Below, in pieces: positions 1 to 11,800 of a stretch of DNA of 36,246 nucleotides; positions within the stretch are counted from its first letter, which is position 1, and each line of letters opens with the position of its first letter. A model generated the notes under the pieces. That model made no database searches. It was not told the origin of the DNA and saw only the letters and a program-made list of their open reading frames with translations. A program made the translations under genes and the position numbers. Source of the DNA: Tritrichomonas musculus (Eukaryota; Parabasalia; Tritrichomonadida; Tritrichomonadidae); the NCBI GenBank assembly GCA_039105265.1, contig JAPFFF010000160.1:1-36246 (forward strand), read 5' to 3'.

Positions 1-1
1 A

Positions 2-1453
2 ATTTCGCCTAAATCGCCGAAAGCGCAAAGGAATGATTTTTTAAAGCATATTAATCCTAACAACACGTTGGAAGGAGTGTTTGAACAAGTTGGTGGAACA
101 TTGTGTGTATATAAAGGCTATGGAGGCTTCGCATACAATGGAATTCCGTGCATCGGTTTTGTGTGGTTCCATAATAACTTCGATTTGATCATGAATCTTT
201 CTTCGACTATAGAATTAGATGCCACTTTTACAATTTTGAAACCTTTTGTATTTTCTATTCCTCAGTTGATATATCGTAACACGGGATTTCCTCTTGCTTT
301 AATAGTGGGGCCGTCAGAATCATCCGATTTTTATTCATTATTTTTCGAATCATTAAAAGTGCTAGATTTAAATAATGATATTTTCAGCGAATTTATTCAA
401 AAATCCTATCTTACAGACCAGCACCCATCCTTTAAGAAACTAGGGAAAAAATATAATTTGAGCATTTATCATTGTTATGTCCACTTAATAAGAAATTGTG
501 GTGCCAAATCTGCATTATCATTAATTATAAGAGAAATGCTGTTCTGTACGTCAGAAGAAGAATTCAAAAAAAATAAAAAAAAATGGAAAAGTCTTTTTAA
601 TGAATTGACAAAAGATACTCGATCATCTGCTCTGAGACACCAAAAATTGTTTGAAAATATCATTAATTGCAAGCCCAAGTATGCACCTTTATTTATGAGG
701 ATGAATGACTCAGTTCCAACGACAACTAATCACTCCGAGAGTTTTCACCATTGCTTAAATGAGAGTGTCTCTCATACTACAACAAAAATGATGACACGAA
801 TTGCTTTGCTCGCGCAGAGAATAAAAGACCGTTTGATAAACGTGAATGAATCAATTTTGAGAAATTTCAAAAACTATGTGAAAGATCTCAAAAAGAAAGC
901 CAATGATCATGTTCATGCACATCCAGAAGATGCTGATAAATTTTCTTGTTCTTCATGTAGCTGCCCAAATTATTTGTATTATTCTTTGTTATTTGGGGAT
1001 GATGTTCCTTGCATCCATCAAATTTTCAATAATAAATGGAATCAACCAAAAGTCTGGCACAGATGGTTTGATGGTAAGCAAATTGTTTTGAATAACATCC
1101 AAACAGAATTGGCAGTCAAAGAACTTGATCAAGTTCTCAACTTTGAAGAAGAAGAAAAAAATGAGACATCAGGTGAAAATGGCATTTCTGAAAAAGTCGA
1201 TATAATCGAACCAAACAAATACGACGAAAAATATGCACAGTTAATTTATGAATGCTTACATCAATTGAAAGCTGTGATGTCAATTGATTATGTTGAAGTA
1301 GCTGCGATTGCAATGCAGGTTCAAGAATCAATGCTGAATGATCCAAAACTATTGGAAGAAAAGGAAAGATCACCTGATCATTTTTATACATTGATGCAAA
1401 TACGAATTTGGAAAAAAGCTTATATCAAAAAAAATATGCTTAGTTTATTTTAA
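2..1453 (+). CDS. MULE-type DDE transposase with SWIM zinc finger, 5'-partial
   Basis: Transposase of a Mutator-like DNA transposon, expected to act in the nucleus on the element's terminal inverted repeats. The frame is open from nucleotide 2 with no stop, so the N-terminus lies outside the window; the TTG at 68 is not a real start. 483 codons are visible. Counting from nucleotide 2, the likely DDE residues are Asp73 (ELDATF, nt 218-220), Asp139 (LTDQHPSF, nt 416-418) and Glu246 (NHSESFHH, nt 737-739). The second Asp is followed by the HCYVH segment (Cys158, His161), the C/H motif usual in MULEs. A SWIM finger follows: Cys319-x-Cys321, 15 residues, Cys337-x-His339 (nt 956-1018). The C-terminus carries an acidic stretch and no further domain I recognise. 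No internal break is seen in the visible part. Wording such as IELDATF and the CYVHLIRN segment recalls trichomonad MULE proteins, from memory only. Family call is firm; host is inferred. Confidence 0.87.
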   Translation: MSPKSPKAQRNDFLKHINPNNTLEGVFEQVGGTLCVYKGYGGFAYNGIPCIGFVWFHNNFDLIMNLSSTIELDATFTILKPFVFSIPQLIYRNTGFPLALIVGPSESSDFYSLFFESLKVLDLNNDIFSEFIQKSYLTDQHPSFKKLGKKYNLSIYHCYVHLIRNCGAKSALSLIIREMLFCTSEEEFKKNKKKWKSLFNELTKDTRSSALRHQKLFENIINCKPKYAPLFMRMNDSVPTTTNHSESFHHCLNESVSHTTTKMMTRIALLAQRIKDRLINVNESILRNFKNYVKDLKKKANDHVHAHPEDADKFSCSSCSCPNYLYYSLLFGDDVPCIHQIFNNKWNQPKVWHRWFDGKQIVLNNIQTELAVKELDQVLNFEEEEKNETSGENGISEKVDIIEPNKYDEKYAQLIYECLHQLKAVMSIDYVEVAAIAMQVQESMLNDPKLLEEKERSPDHFYTLMQIRIWKKAYIKKNMLSLF

Positions 1454-1457
1454 TAAA
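1451..1457 (+). promoter_or_regulatory. Putative poly(A) signal overlapping the transposase stop codon
   Basis: The stop TAA (1451-1453) runs directly into TAAA, giving TAATAAA and an AATAAA at 1452-1457. Trichomonas vaginalis is reported to use a UAAA-type polyadenylation motif at or just after the stop codon, and this arrangement fits. In such AT-rich sequence the motif could occur by chance. Confidence 0.4.
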
Positions 1458-1560
1458 AGTTTTATAAATATAAAAGAAAATATTAATTATTTATTTTTTA
1501 GAAAATATAAAAAATTGTAAAATTAAATTATATGTTTTAGTTTTGAAGATTTAGTGAAGA
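1454..1560. other. AT-rich spacer between transposase gene and satellite
   Basis: About 107 bp made almost wholly of A and T. I see no open frame of note and no convincing match to the 30-bp unit; the in-phase stretch at 1531-1560 is near chance level. If the satellite is a separate neighbour of the transposon, the element's right terminal inverted repeat should lie here, but the left end is outside the window and no terminus can be recognised. Confidence 0.5.
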
Positions 1561-1650
1561 AGTTTTTGAACTTGACAATTGAATTTTAGTTCTTGTTGAA
1601 TCTGATGATTCAATTGCAGTTCTTCTTAAACTTGAAAATTCAACTGCAGT
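1561..1650. repeat. Diverged border units at the array's left edge
   Basis: Three 30-bp units in register with the array. By eye against the consensus, 1561-1590 matches at about 18 of 30 positions, 1591-1620 at about 28 and 1621-1650 at about 23. From 1651 on, units match the consensus or a standard variant. Decayed edge units are usual in satellites, where exchange homogenises the interior but not the ends. The unit at 1621-1650 also ends the minus-strand open frame (TAA at 1626-1628). Confidence 0.75.
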
Positions 1651-2659
1651 TCTCGTTGCATCTGATGATTCAACTGCAGTTCTCGTTGAATCTGATGATT
1701 CAACTGCAGTTCTCGTTGAATCTGATGATTCAACTGTAGTTCTCGTTGCATCTGATGATTCAACTGCAGTTCTTGTTGAATCTTATTATTAAACTGCAGT
1801 TCTCGTTGAATCTTATGATTAAACTGCAGTTCTCGTTGAATCTTATGATTAAAATGCAGTTCTTGTTGAATCTTATTATTAAACTGCAGTTCTCGTTGCA
1901 TCTGATGATTCAACTGCAGTTCTCGTTGCATCTGATGATTCAACTGCAGTTCTCGTTGCATCTGATGATTCAACTGCAGTTCTCGTTGCATCTGATGATT
2001 CAACTGCAGTTCTCGTTGAATCTGATGATTCAACTGCAGTTCTTGTTGCATCTGATGATTCAACTGCAGTTCTCGTTGAATCTGATGATTCAACTGCAGT
2101 TCTCGTTTCATCTGATGATTCAACTGCAGTTCTCGTTGAATCTTATGATTAAACTGCAGTTCTCGTTGAATCTTATGATTAAAATGCAGTTCTTGTTGAA
2201 TCTTATTATTAAACTGCAGTTCTCGTTGAATCTTATGATTAAACTGCAGTTGTCGTTGCATCTTATGATTAAACTGCAGTTCTTGTTGCATCTGATGATT
2301 CAACTGCAGTTCTCGTTGAATCTGATGATTCAACTGCAGTTCTCGTTGCATCTGATGATTCAACTGCAGTTCTCGTTGCATCTGATGATTCAACTGCAGT
2401 TCTCGTTGCATCTGATGATTCAACTGCAGTTCTCGTTTCATCTGATGATTCAACTGCAGTTCTCGTTGAATCTGATGATTCAACTGCAGTTCTCGTTGAA
2501 TCTGATGATTCAACTGCAGTTCTTGTTGCATCTGATGATTCAACTGCAGTTCTCGTTGAATCTGATGATTCAACTGCAGTTCTCGTTGCATCTGATGATT
2601 CAACTGCAGTTCTCGTTGCATCTGATGATTCAACTGCAGTTGTCGTTGCATCTGATGAT

Positions 2660-4170
2660 TTAACTGCAGTTCTCGTTGCATCTGATGATTCAACTGCAGT
2701 TGTCGTTGCATCTGATGATTCAACTGCAGTTCTCGTTGAATCTGATGGTTCAACTGCAGTTCTCGTTGAATCTGATGATTCAACTGCAGTTCTTGTTTCA
2801 TCTGATGATTCAACTGCAGTTCTCGTTGCATCTGATGATTCAACTGCAGTTCTCGTTGAATCTGATGATTCAACTGAAGTTCTCGTTGAATCTGATGATT
2901 CAACTGCAGTTCTCGTTGCATCTGATTATTCAACTGCAGTTCTTGTTTCATCTTATTATTAAACTGCAGTTCTCGTTGAATCTTATTATTAAACTGCAGT
3001 TCTCGTTGAATCTGATGATTCAACTGCAGTTCTCGTTGCATCTGATGATTCAACTGCAGTTCTCGTTGAATCTGATGATTCAACTGCAGTTGTCGTTGAA
3101 TCTGATGATTCAACTGCAGTTCTCGTTGCATCTGATTATTCAACTGCAGTTCTTGTTTCATCTTATTATTAAACTGCAGTTCTCGTTGAATCTTATTATT
3201 AAACTGCAGTTCTCGTTGAATCTGATGATTCAACTGCAGTTCTCGTTGCATCTGATGATTCAACTGCAGTTCTCGTTGAATCTGATGATTCAACTGCAGT
3301 TCTCGTTGAATCTGATGATTCAACTGCAGTTGTCGTTGCATCTGATGATTCAACTGCAGTTCTCGTTGAATCTGATGATTCAACTGCAGTTCTCGTTGCA
3401 TCTGATGATTCAACTGCAGTTCTCGTTGCATCTGATGATTCAACTGCAGTTCTCGTTGCATCTGATGATTCAACTGCAGTTCTCGTTGAATCTGATGATT
3501 CAACTGCAGTTCTTGTTTCATCTTATTATTAAACTGCAGTTCTCGCTGCATCTGATGATTCAACTGCAGTTCTCGTTGCATCTGATGATTCAACTGCAGT
3601 TCTCGTTGCATCTGATGATTCAACTGCAGTTCTTGTTTCATCTTATTATTAAACTGCAGTTCTCGCTGCATCTGATGATTCAACTGCAGTTCTCGTTGCA
3701 TCTGATGATTCAACTGCAGTTCTCGTTGCATCTGATGATTCAACTACAGTTCTCGTTGCATCTGATGATTCAACTGCAGTTCTTGTTTCATCTTATTATT
3801 AAACTGCAGTTCTCGCTGCATCTGATGATTCAACTGCAGTTCTCGTTGCATCTGATGATTCAACTGCAGTTCTCGTTGCATCTGATGATTCAACTGCAGT
3901 TCTCGTTGCATCTTATTATTAAACTGCAGTTCTCGTTGCATCTGATGATTCAACTGCAGTTCTCGTTGCATCTGATGATTCAACTGCAGTTCTCGTTGAA
4001 TCTGATGGTTCAACTGCAGTTCTCGTTGAATCTGATGATTCAACTGCAGTTCTCGTTGCATCTGATGATTCAACTGCAGTTCTCGTTGAATCTGATGATT
4101 CAACTGCAGTTCTCGTTGCATCTGATGATTCAACTGCAGTTCTCGTTGCATCTGATGATTCAACTGCAGT
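2660..4170. repeat. Nested block C, left copy (about 1.5 kb)
   Basis: Variant order matches 7,310-8,820 at an offset of 4,649 bp (155 units minus 1 bp). The match starts at GCA and GTCG units near 2,672-2,702 and breaks on the left at the GTCG unit of 2,642. The shared stretch includes the CTGAAG unit, the CTTGTTTCATCTTATTATT units and the CTACAG marker at about 3,745. Confidence 0.82.
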
Positions 4171-5631
4171 TCTCGTTGAATCTGATGGTTCAACTGCAGT
4201 TCTCGTTGAATCTGATGATTCAACTGCAGTTCTCGTTGCATCTGATGATTCAACTGCAGTTCTCGTTGAATCTGATGATTCAACTGCAGTTCTCGTTGAA
4301 TCTGATGATTCAACTGCAGTTCTCGTTGAATCTGATGATTCAACTGTAGTTCTCGTTGCATCTGATGATTCAACTGCAGTTCTCGTTGCATCTGATGATT
4401 CAACTGCAGTTCTCGTTGAATCTGATGATTCAACTGCAGTTCTCGTTGAATCTGATGATTCAACTGCAGTTCTCGTTGAATCTGATGATTCAACTGTAGT
4501 TCTCGTTGCATCTGATGATTCAACTGCAGTTCTCGTTGAATCTGATGGTTCAACTGCAGTTCTCGTTGAATCTGATGGTTCAACTGCAGTTCTCGTTGAA
4601 TCTGATGATTCAACTGCAGTTCTCGTTGAATCTGATGGTTCAACTGCAGTTCTCGTTGAATCTGATGATTCAACTGCAGTTCTCGTTGAATCTGATGGTT
4701 CAACTGCAGTTCTCGTTGAATCTGATGGTTCAACTGCAGTTCTCGTTGAATCTGATGATTCAACTGTAGTTCTCGTTGCATCTGATGATTCAACTGCAGT
4801 TCTCGTTGCATCTGATGATTCAACTGCAGTTCTCGTTGAATCTGATGATTCAACTGCAGTTCTCGTTGAATCTGATGATTCAACTGCAGTTCTCGTTGCA
4901 TCTGATGATTCAACTGCAGTTCTCGTTGCATCTGATGATTCAACTGCAGTTGTCGTTGCATCTGATGATTCAACTGCAGTTCTTGTTTCATCTTATTATT
5001 AAACTGCAGTTCTCGTTGCATCTGATGATTCAACTGCAGTTCTCGTTGAATCTGATGATTCAACTGTAGTTCTCGTTGAATCTGATGATTCAACTGCAGT
5101 TCTCGTTGAATCTGATGATTCAACTGTAGTTCTCGTTGAATCTGATGGTTCAACTGCAGTTCTCGTTGAATCTGATGATTCAACTGCAGTTCTCGTTGAA
5201 TCTGATGATTCAACTGCAGTTCTTGTTGCATCTGATGATTCAACTGCAGTTCTCGTTGAATCTGATGATTCAACTGTAGTTCTCGTTGCATCTGATGATT
5301 CAACTGCAGTTCTCGTTGAATCTGATGATTCAACTGTAGTTCTCGTTGCATCTGATGATTCAACTGCAGTTCTCGTTGAATCTGATGGTTCAACTGCAGT
5401 TCTCGTTGCATCTGATGATTCAACTGCAGTTCTCGTTGAATCTGATGATTCAACTGCAGTTCTCGTTGCATCTGATGATTCAACTGCAGTTCTCGTTGCA
5501 TCTGATGATTCAACTGCAGTTCTCGTTGCATCTGATGATTCAACTGCAGTTCTCGTTGAATCTGATGATTCAACTGCAGTTCTCGTTGAATCTGATGATT
5601 CAACTGCAGTTCTCGTTGCATCTGATGATTC
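3340..5631. repeat. Nested block B, source-like copy (about 2.3 kb)
   Basis: Variant order matches 15,460-17,750 at an offset of 12,119 bp (404 units minus 1 bp, because the 6,086 deletion lies between). Block B overlaps the left end of block A copy 1, so its right part is also present, through block A, at about 18,510-20,270. The match ends where this copy enters CTTGTTGAATCTTATT units at 5,642. Confidence 0.85.
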
Positions 5632-6085
5632 AACTGCAGTTCTTGTTGAATCTTATTATTAAACTGCAGTTCTCGTTGACTCTTATGATTAAACTGCAGT
5701 TCTCGTTGAATCTTATGATTAAACTGCAGTTCTTGTTGAATCTTATTATTAAACTGCAGTTCTCGTTGCATCTGATGATTCAACTGCAGTTCTCGTTGCA
5801 TCTGATGATTCAACTGCAGTTCTCGTTGCATCTGATGATTCAACTGCAGTTCTCGTTGCATCTGATGATTCAACTGCAGTTCTCGTTGCATCTGATGATT
5901 CAACTGCAGTTCTTGTTGCATCTGATGATTCAACTGCAGTTCTCGTTGAATCTGATGATTCAACTGCAGTTCTCGTTGCATCTGATGATTCAACTGCAGT
6001 TCTCGTTGAATCTGATGATTCAACTGCAGTTGTCGTTGCATCTGATGATTCAACTGCAGTTGTCGTTGCATCTGATGATTTAACT

Positions 6086-6086
6086 C
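6086..6086. other. 1-bp deletion shifting array phase, first copy
   Basis: The unit reads TTTAACTCAGTTCTCG instead of TTCAACTGCAGTTCTCG: one base is lost from the CTGCAG palindrome. The neighbouring C-to-T change (GATGATTTAAC) is also present. It is one of only two places in the array where the 30-bp phase changes. The same pair of changes recurs at 20,725, so both sites descend from one event. Confidence 0.9.
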
Positions 6087-7309
6087 AGTTCTCGTTGAAT
6101 CTGATGATTCAACTGTAGTTCTCGTTGCATCTGATGATTCAACTGCAGTTCTCGTTGAATCTGATGATTCAACTGTAGTTCTCGTTGAATCTGATGATTC
6201 AACTGCAGTTCTCGTTGAATCTGATGATTCAACTGTAGTTCTCGTTGAATCTGATGGTTCAACTGCAGTTCTCGTTGAATCTGATGATTCAACTGCAGTT
6301 CTCGTTGAATCTGATGATTCAACTGCAGTTCTTGTTGCATCTGATGATTCAACTGCAGTTCTTGTTTCATCTGATGATTCAACTGCAGTTCTCGTTGAAT
6401 CTTATTATTAAACTGCAGTTCTCGTTGCATCTGATGATTCAACTGCAGTTCTCGTTGCATCTGATGATTCAACTGCAGTTGTCGTTGCATCTGATGATTC
6501 AACTGCAGTTGTCGTTGCATCTGATGATTCAACTGCAGTTCTCGTTGAATCTGATGATTCAACTGCAGTTCTCGTTGAATCTGATGATTCAACTGCAGTT
6601 CTCGTTGAATCTGATGATTCAACTGCAGTTCTCGTTGCATCTGATGATTCAACTGCAGTTCTCGTTGCATCTGATGATTCAACTGCAGTTCTCGTTGAAT
6701 CTGATGATTCAACTGCAGTTCTCGTTGCATCTGATGATTCAACTGCAGTTCTCGTTGCATCTGATGATTCAACTGCAGTTCTCGTTGCATCTGATGATTC
6801 AACTGCAGTTCTCGTTGCATCTGATGATTCAACTGCAGTTCTCGTTGCATCTGATGATTCAACTGCAGTTCTTGTTTCATCTGATGATTCAACTGCAGTT
6901 CTCGTTGCATCTGATGATTCAACTGCAGTTCTCGTTGAATCTGATGATTCAACTGAAGTTCTCGTTGAATCTGATGATTCAACTGCAGTTCTCGTTGCAT
7001 CTGATGATTCAACTGCAGTTCTCGTTGAATCTGATGATTCAACTGCAGTTCTCGTTGCATCTGATGATTCAACTGCAGTTCTCGTTGCATCTGATGATTC
7101 AACTGCAGTTCTCGTTGCATCTGATTATTCAACTGCAGTTCTTGTTTCATCTGATGATTCAACTGCAGTTCTCATTGCATCTGATGATTCAACTGCAGTT
7201 CTCGTTGAATCTGATGATTCAACTGAAGTTCTCGTTGAATCTGATGATTCAACTGCAGTTCTCGTTGCATCTGATTATTCAACTGCAGTTCTTGTTTCAT
7301 CTGATGATT

Positions 7310-8820
7310 CAACTGCAGTTCTCGTTGCATCTGATGATTCAACTGCAGTTGTCGTTGCATCTGATGATTCAACTGCAGTTCTCGTTGAATCTGATGGTTC
7401 AACTGCAGTTCTCGTTGAATCTGATGATTCAACTGCAGTTCTTGTTTCATCTGATGATTCAACTGCAGTTCTCGTTGCATCTGATGATTCAACTGCAGTT
7501 CTCGTTGAATCTGATGATTCAACTGAAGTTCTCGTTGAATCTGATGATTCAACTGCAGTTCTCGTTGCATCTGATTATTCAACTGCAGTTCTTGTTTCAT
7601 CTTATTATTAAACTGCAGTTCTCGTTGAATCTTATTATTAAACTGCAGTTCTCGTTGAATCTGATGATTCAACTGCAGTTCTCGTTGCATCTGATGATTC
7701 AACTGCAGTTCTCGTTGAATCTGATGATTCAACTGCAGTTGTCGTTGAATCTGATGATTCAACTGCAGTTCTCGTTGCATCTGATTATTCAACTGCAGTT
7801 CTTGTTTCATCTTATTATTAAACTGCAGTTCTCGTTGAATCTTATTATTAAACTGCAGTTCTCGTTGAATCTGATGATTCAACTGCAGTTCTCGTTGCAT
7901 CTGATGATTCAACTGCAGTTCTCGTTGAATCTGATGATTCAACTGCAGTTCTCGTTGAATCTGATGATTCAACTGCAGTTGTCGTTGCATCTGATGATTC
8001 AACTGCAGTTCTCGTTGAATCTGATGATTCAACTGCAGTTCTCGTTGCATCTGATGATTCAACTGCAGTTCTCGTTGCATCTGATGATTCAACTGCAGTT
8101 CTCGTTGCATCTGATGATTCAACTGCAGTTCTCGTTGAATCTGATGATTCAACTGCAGTTCTTGTTTCATCTTATTATTAAACTGCAGTTCTCGCTACAT
8201 CTGATGATTCAACTGCAGTTCTCGTTGCATCTGATGATTCAACTGCAGTTCTCGTTGCATCTGATGATTCAACTGCAGTTCTTGTTTCATCTTATTATTA
8301 AACTGCAGTTCTCGCTGCATCTGATGATTCAACTGCAGTTCTCGTTGCATCTGATGATTCAACTGCAGTTCTCGTTGCATCTGATGATTCAACTACAGTT
8401 CTCGTTGCATCTGATGATTCAACTGCAGTTCTTGTTTCATCTTATTATTAAACTGCAGTTCTCGCTGCATCTGATGATTCAACTGCAGTTCTCGTTGCAT
8501 CTGATGATTCAACTGCAGTTCTCGTTGCATCTGATGATTCAACTGCAGTTCTCGTTGCATCTTATTATTAAACTGCAGTTCTCGTTGCATCTGATGATTC
8601 AACTGCAGTTCTCGTTGCATCTGATGATTCAACTGCAGTTCTCGTTGAATCTGATGGTTCAACTGCAGTTCTCGTTGAATCTGATGATTCAACTGCAGTT
8701 CTCGTTGCATCTGATGATTCAACTGCAGTTCTCGTTGAATCTGATGATTCAACTGCAGTTCTCGTTGCATCTGATGATTCAACTGCAGTTCTCGTTGCAT
8801 CTGATGATTCAACTGCAGTT
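7310..8820. repeat. Nested block C, right copy (about 1.5 kb)
   Basis: Partner of 2,660-4,170, with CTACAG at about 8,391. It lies inside block A copy 1 and is therefore present again in block A copy 2 (about 21,950-23,460). The CGCTACATC change at 8,191 is private to this lineage. Confidence 0.82.
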
Positions 8821-11800
8821 CTCGTTGCATCTGATGATTCAACTGTAGTTCTCGTTGAATCTGATGATTCAACTGCAGTTCTCGTTGCATCTGATGATTC
8901 AACTGCAGTTCTCGTTGAATCTGATGATTCAACTGCAGTTCTCGTTGAATCTGATGATTCAACTGCAGTTCTCGTTGAATCTGATGATTCAACTGCAGTT
9001 CTCGTTGCATCTGATGATTCAACTGCAGTTCTCGTTGCATCTGATGATTCAACTGCAGTTCTCGTTGAATCTGATGATTCAACTGCAGTTCTCGTTGCAT
9101 CTGATGATTCAACTGCAGTTCTCGTTGCATCTGATGATTCAACTGCAGTTCTCGTTGCATCTTATTATTAAACTGCAGTTCTCGTTGCATCTGATGATTC
9201 AACTGCAGTTCTCGTTGCATCTGATGATTCAACTGCAGTTCTCGTTGAATCTGATGGTTCAACTGCAGTTCTCGTTGAATCTGATGATTCAACTGCAGTT
9301 CTCGTTGCATCTGATGATTCAACTGCAGTTCTCGTTGAATCTGATGATTCAACTGCAGTTCTCGTTGCATCTGATGATTCAACTGCAGTTCTCGTTGCAT
9401 CTGATGATTCAACTGCAGTTCTCGTTGCATCTGATGATTCAACTGCAGTTCTCGTTGCATCTGATGATTCAACTGCAGTTCTCGTTGAATCTGATGATTC
9501 AACTGCAGTTCTCGTTGAATCTGATGATTCAACTGCAGTTCTCGTTGAATCTGATGATTCAACTGTAGTTCTCGTTGCATCTGATGATTCAACTGCAGTT
9601 CTCGTTGCATCTGATGATTCAACTGCAGTTCTCGTTGAATCTGATGGTTCAACTGCAGTTCTCGTTGAATCTGATGGTTCAACTGCAGTTCTCGTTGAAT
9701 CTGATGATTCAACTGCAGTTCTCGTTGCATCTGATGATTCAACTGCAGTTCTCGTTGAATCTGATGATTCAACTGCAGTTCTCGTTGAATCTGATGATTC
9801 AACTGCAGTTGTCGTTGCATCTGATGATTCAACTGCAGTTCTCGTTGCATCTGATGATTCAACTGCAGTTGTCGTTGCATCTGATGATTCAACTGCAGTT
9901 CTTGTTTCATCTTATTATTAAACTGCAGTTCTCGTTGCATCTGATGATTCAACTGCAGTTCTCGTTGCATCTGATGATTCAACTGCAGTTGTCGTTGCAT
10001 CTGATGATTCAACTGCAGTTCTCGTTGCATCTGATGATTCAACTGCAGTTCTCGTTGCATCTGATGATTCAACTGCAGTTCTTGTTTCATCTTATTATTA
10101 AACTGCAGTTCTCGTTGCATCTGATGATTCAACTGCAGTTCTCGTTGCATCTGATGATTCAACTGCAGTTCTCGTTGAATCTGATGATTCAACTGCAGTT
10201 GTCGTTGCATCTGATGATTCAACTGCAGTTGTCGTTGCATCTGATGATTCAACTGCAGTTCTCGTTGAATCTGATGATTCAACTGTAGTTCTCGTTGCAT
10301 CTGATGATTCAACTGCAGTTCTCGTTGAATCTGATGATTCAACTGTAGTTCTCGTTGAATCTGATGATTCAACTGCAGTTCTCGTTGAATCTGATGATTC
10401 AACTGTAGTTCTCGTTGAATCTGATGGTTCAACTGCAGTTCTCGTTGAATCTGATGATTCAACTGCAGTTCTCGTTGAATCTGATGATTCAACTGCAGTT
10501 CTTGTTGCATCTGATGATTCAACTGCAGTTCTCGTTGAATCTGATGATTCAACTGTAGTTCTCGTTGCATCTGATGATTCAACTGCAGTTCTCGTTGAAT
10601 CTGATGATTCAACTGTAGTTCTCGTTGCATCTGATGATTCAACTGCAGTTCTCGTTGAATCTGATGGTTCAACTGCAGTTCTCGTTGCATCTGATGATTC
10701 AACTGCAGTTCTCGTTGAATCTGATGATTCAACTGCAGTTCTCGTTGCATCTGATGATTCAACTGCAGTTCTCGTTGCATCTGATGATTCAGCTGCAGTT
10801 CTCGTTGCATCTGATGATTCAACTGCAGTTCTCGTTGAATCTGATGATTCAACTGCAGTTCTCGTTGAATCTGATGATTCAACTGCAGTTCTCGTTGCAT
10901 CTGATGATTCAACTGCAGTTCTTGTTGAATCTTATTATTAAACTGCAGTTCTCGTTGAATCTTATGATTAAACTGCAGTTCTCGTTGAATCTTATGATTA
11001 AACTGCAGTTCTTGTTGAATCTTATTATTAAACTGCAGTTCTCGTTGCATCTGATGATTCAACTGCAGTTCTCGTTGCATCTGATGATTCAACTGCAGTT
11101 CTCGTTGCATCTGATGATTCAACTGCAGTTCTCGTTGCATCTGATGATTCAACTGCAGTTCTCGTTGAATCTGATGATTCAACTGCAGTTCTTGTTGCAT
11201 CTGATGATTCAACTGCAGTTCTCGTTGAATCTGATGATTCAACTGCAGTTCTCGTTGCATCTGATGATTCAACTGCAGTTCTCGTTGAATCTGATGATTC
11301 AACTGCAGTTGTCGTTGCATCTGATGATTCAACTGCAGTTGTCGTTGCATCTGATGATTCAACTGCAGTTCTCGTTGAATCTGATGATTCAACTGTAGTT
11401 CTCGTTGCATCTGATGATTCAACTGCAGTTCTCGTTGAATCTGATGATTCAACTGTAGTTCTCGTTGAATCTGATGATTCAACTGCAGTTCTCGTTGAAT
11501 CTGATGATTCAACTGTAGTTCTCGTTGAATCTGATGGTTCAACTGCAGTTCTCGTTGAATCTGATGATTCAACTGCAGTTCTTGTTTCATCTGATGATTC
11601 AACTGCAGTTCTCGTTGCATCTGATGATTCAACTGCAGTTGTCGTTGCATCTGATGATTCAACTGCAGTTCTCGTTGAATCTGATGGTTCAACTGCAGTT
11701 CTCGTTGAATCTGATGATTCAACTGCAGTTCTTGTTTCATCTGATGATTCAACTGCAGTTCTCGTTGCATCTGATGATTCAACTGCAGTTCTCGTTGAAT

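Noticed and set aside
903-1391. Short open frames inside the transposase gene on both strands
   Set aside because: They are shadows in other frames of a well-supported CDS, with no recognisable motif.
68-1453. TTG at 68 as the transposase start
   Set aside because: The same frame is open back to nucleotide 2 and reads as plausible protein, so the gene is cut by the window edge.
1454-1560. Right terminal inverted repeat of the MULE
   Set aside because: The left end is not in the window, so no inverted partner or target-site duplication can be shown.
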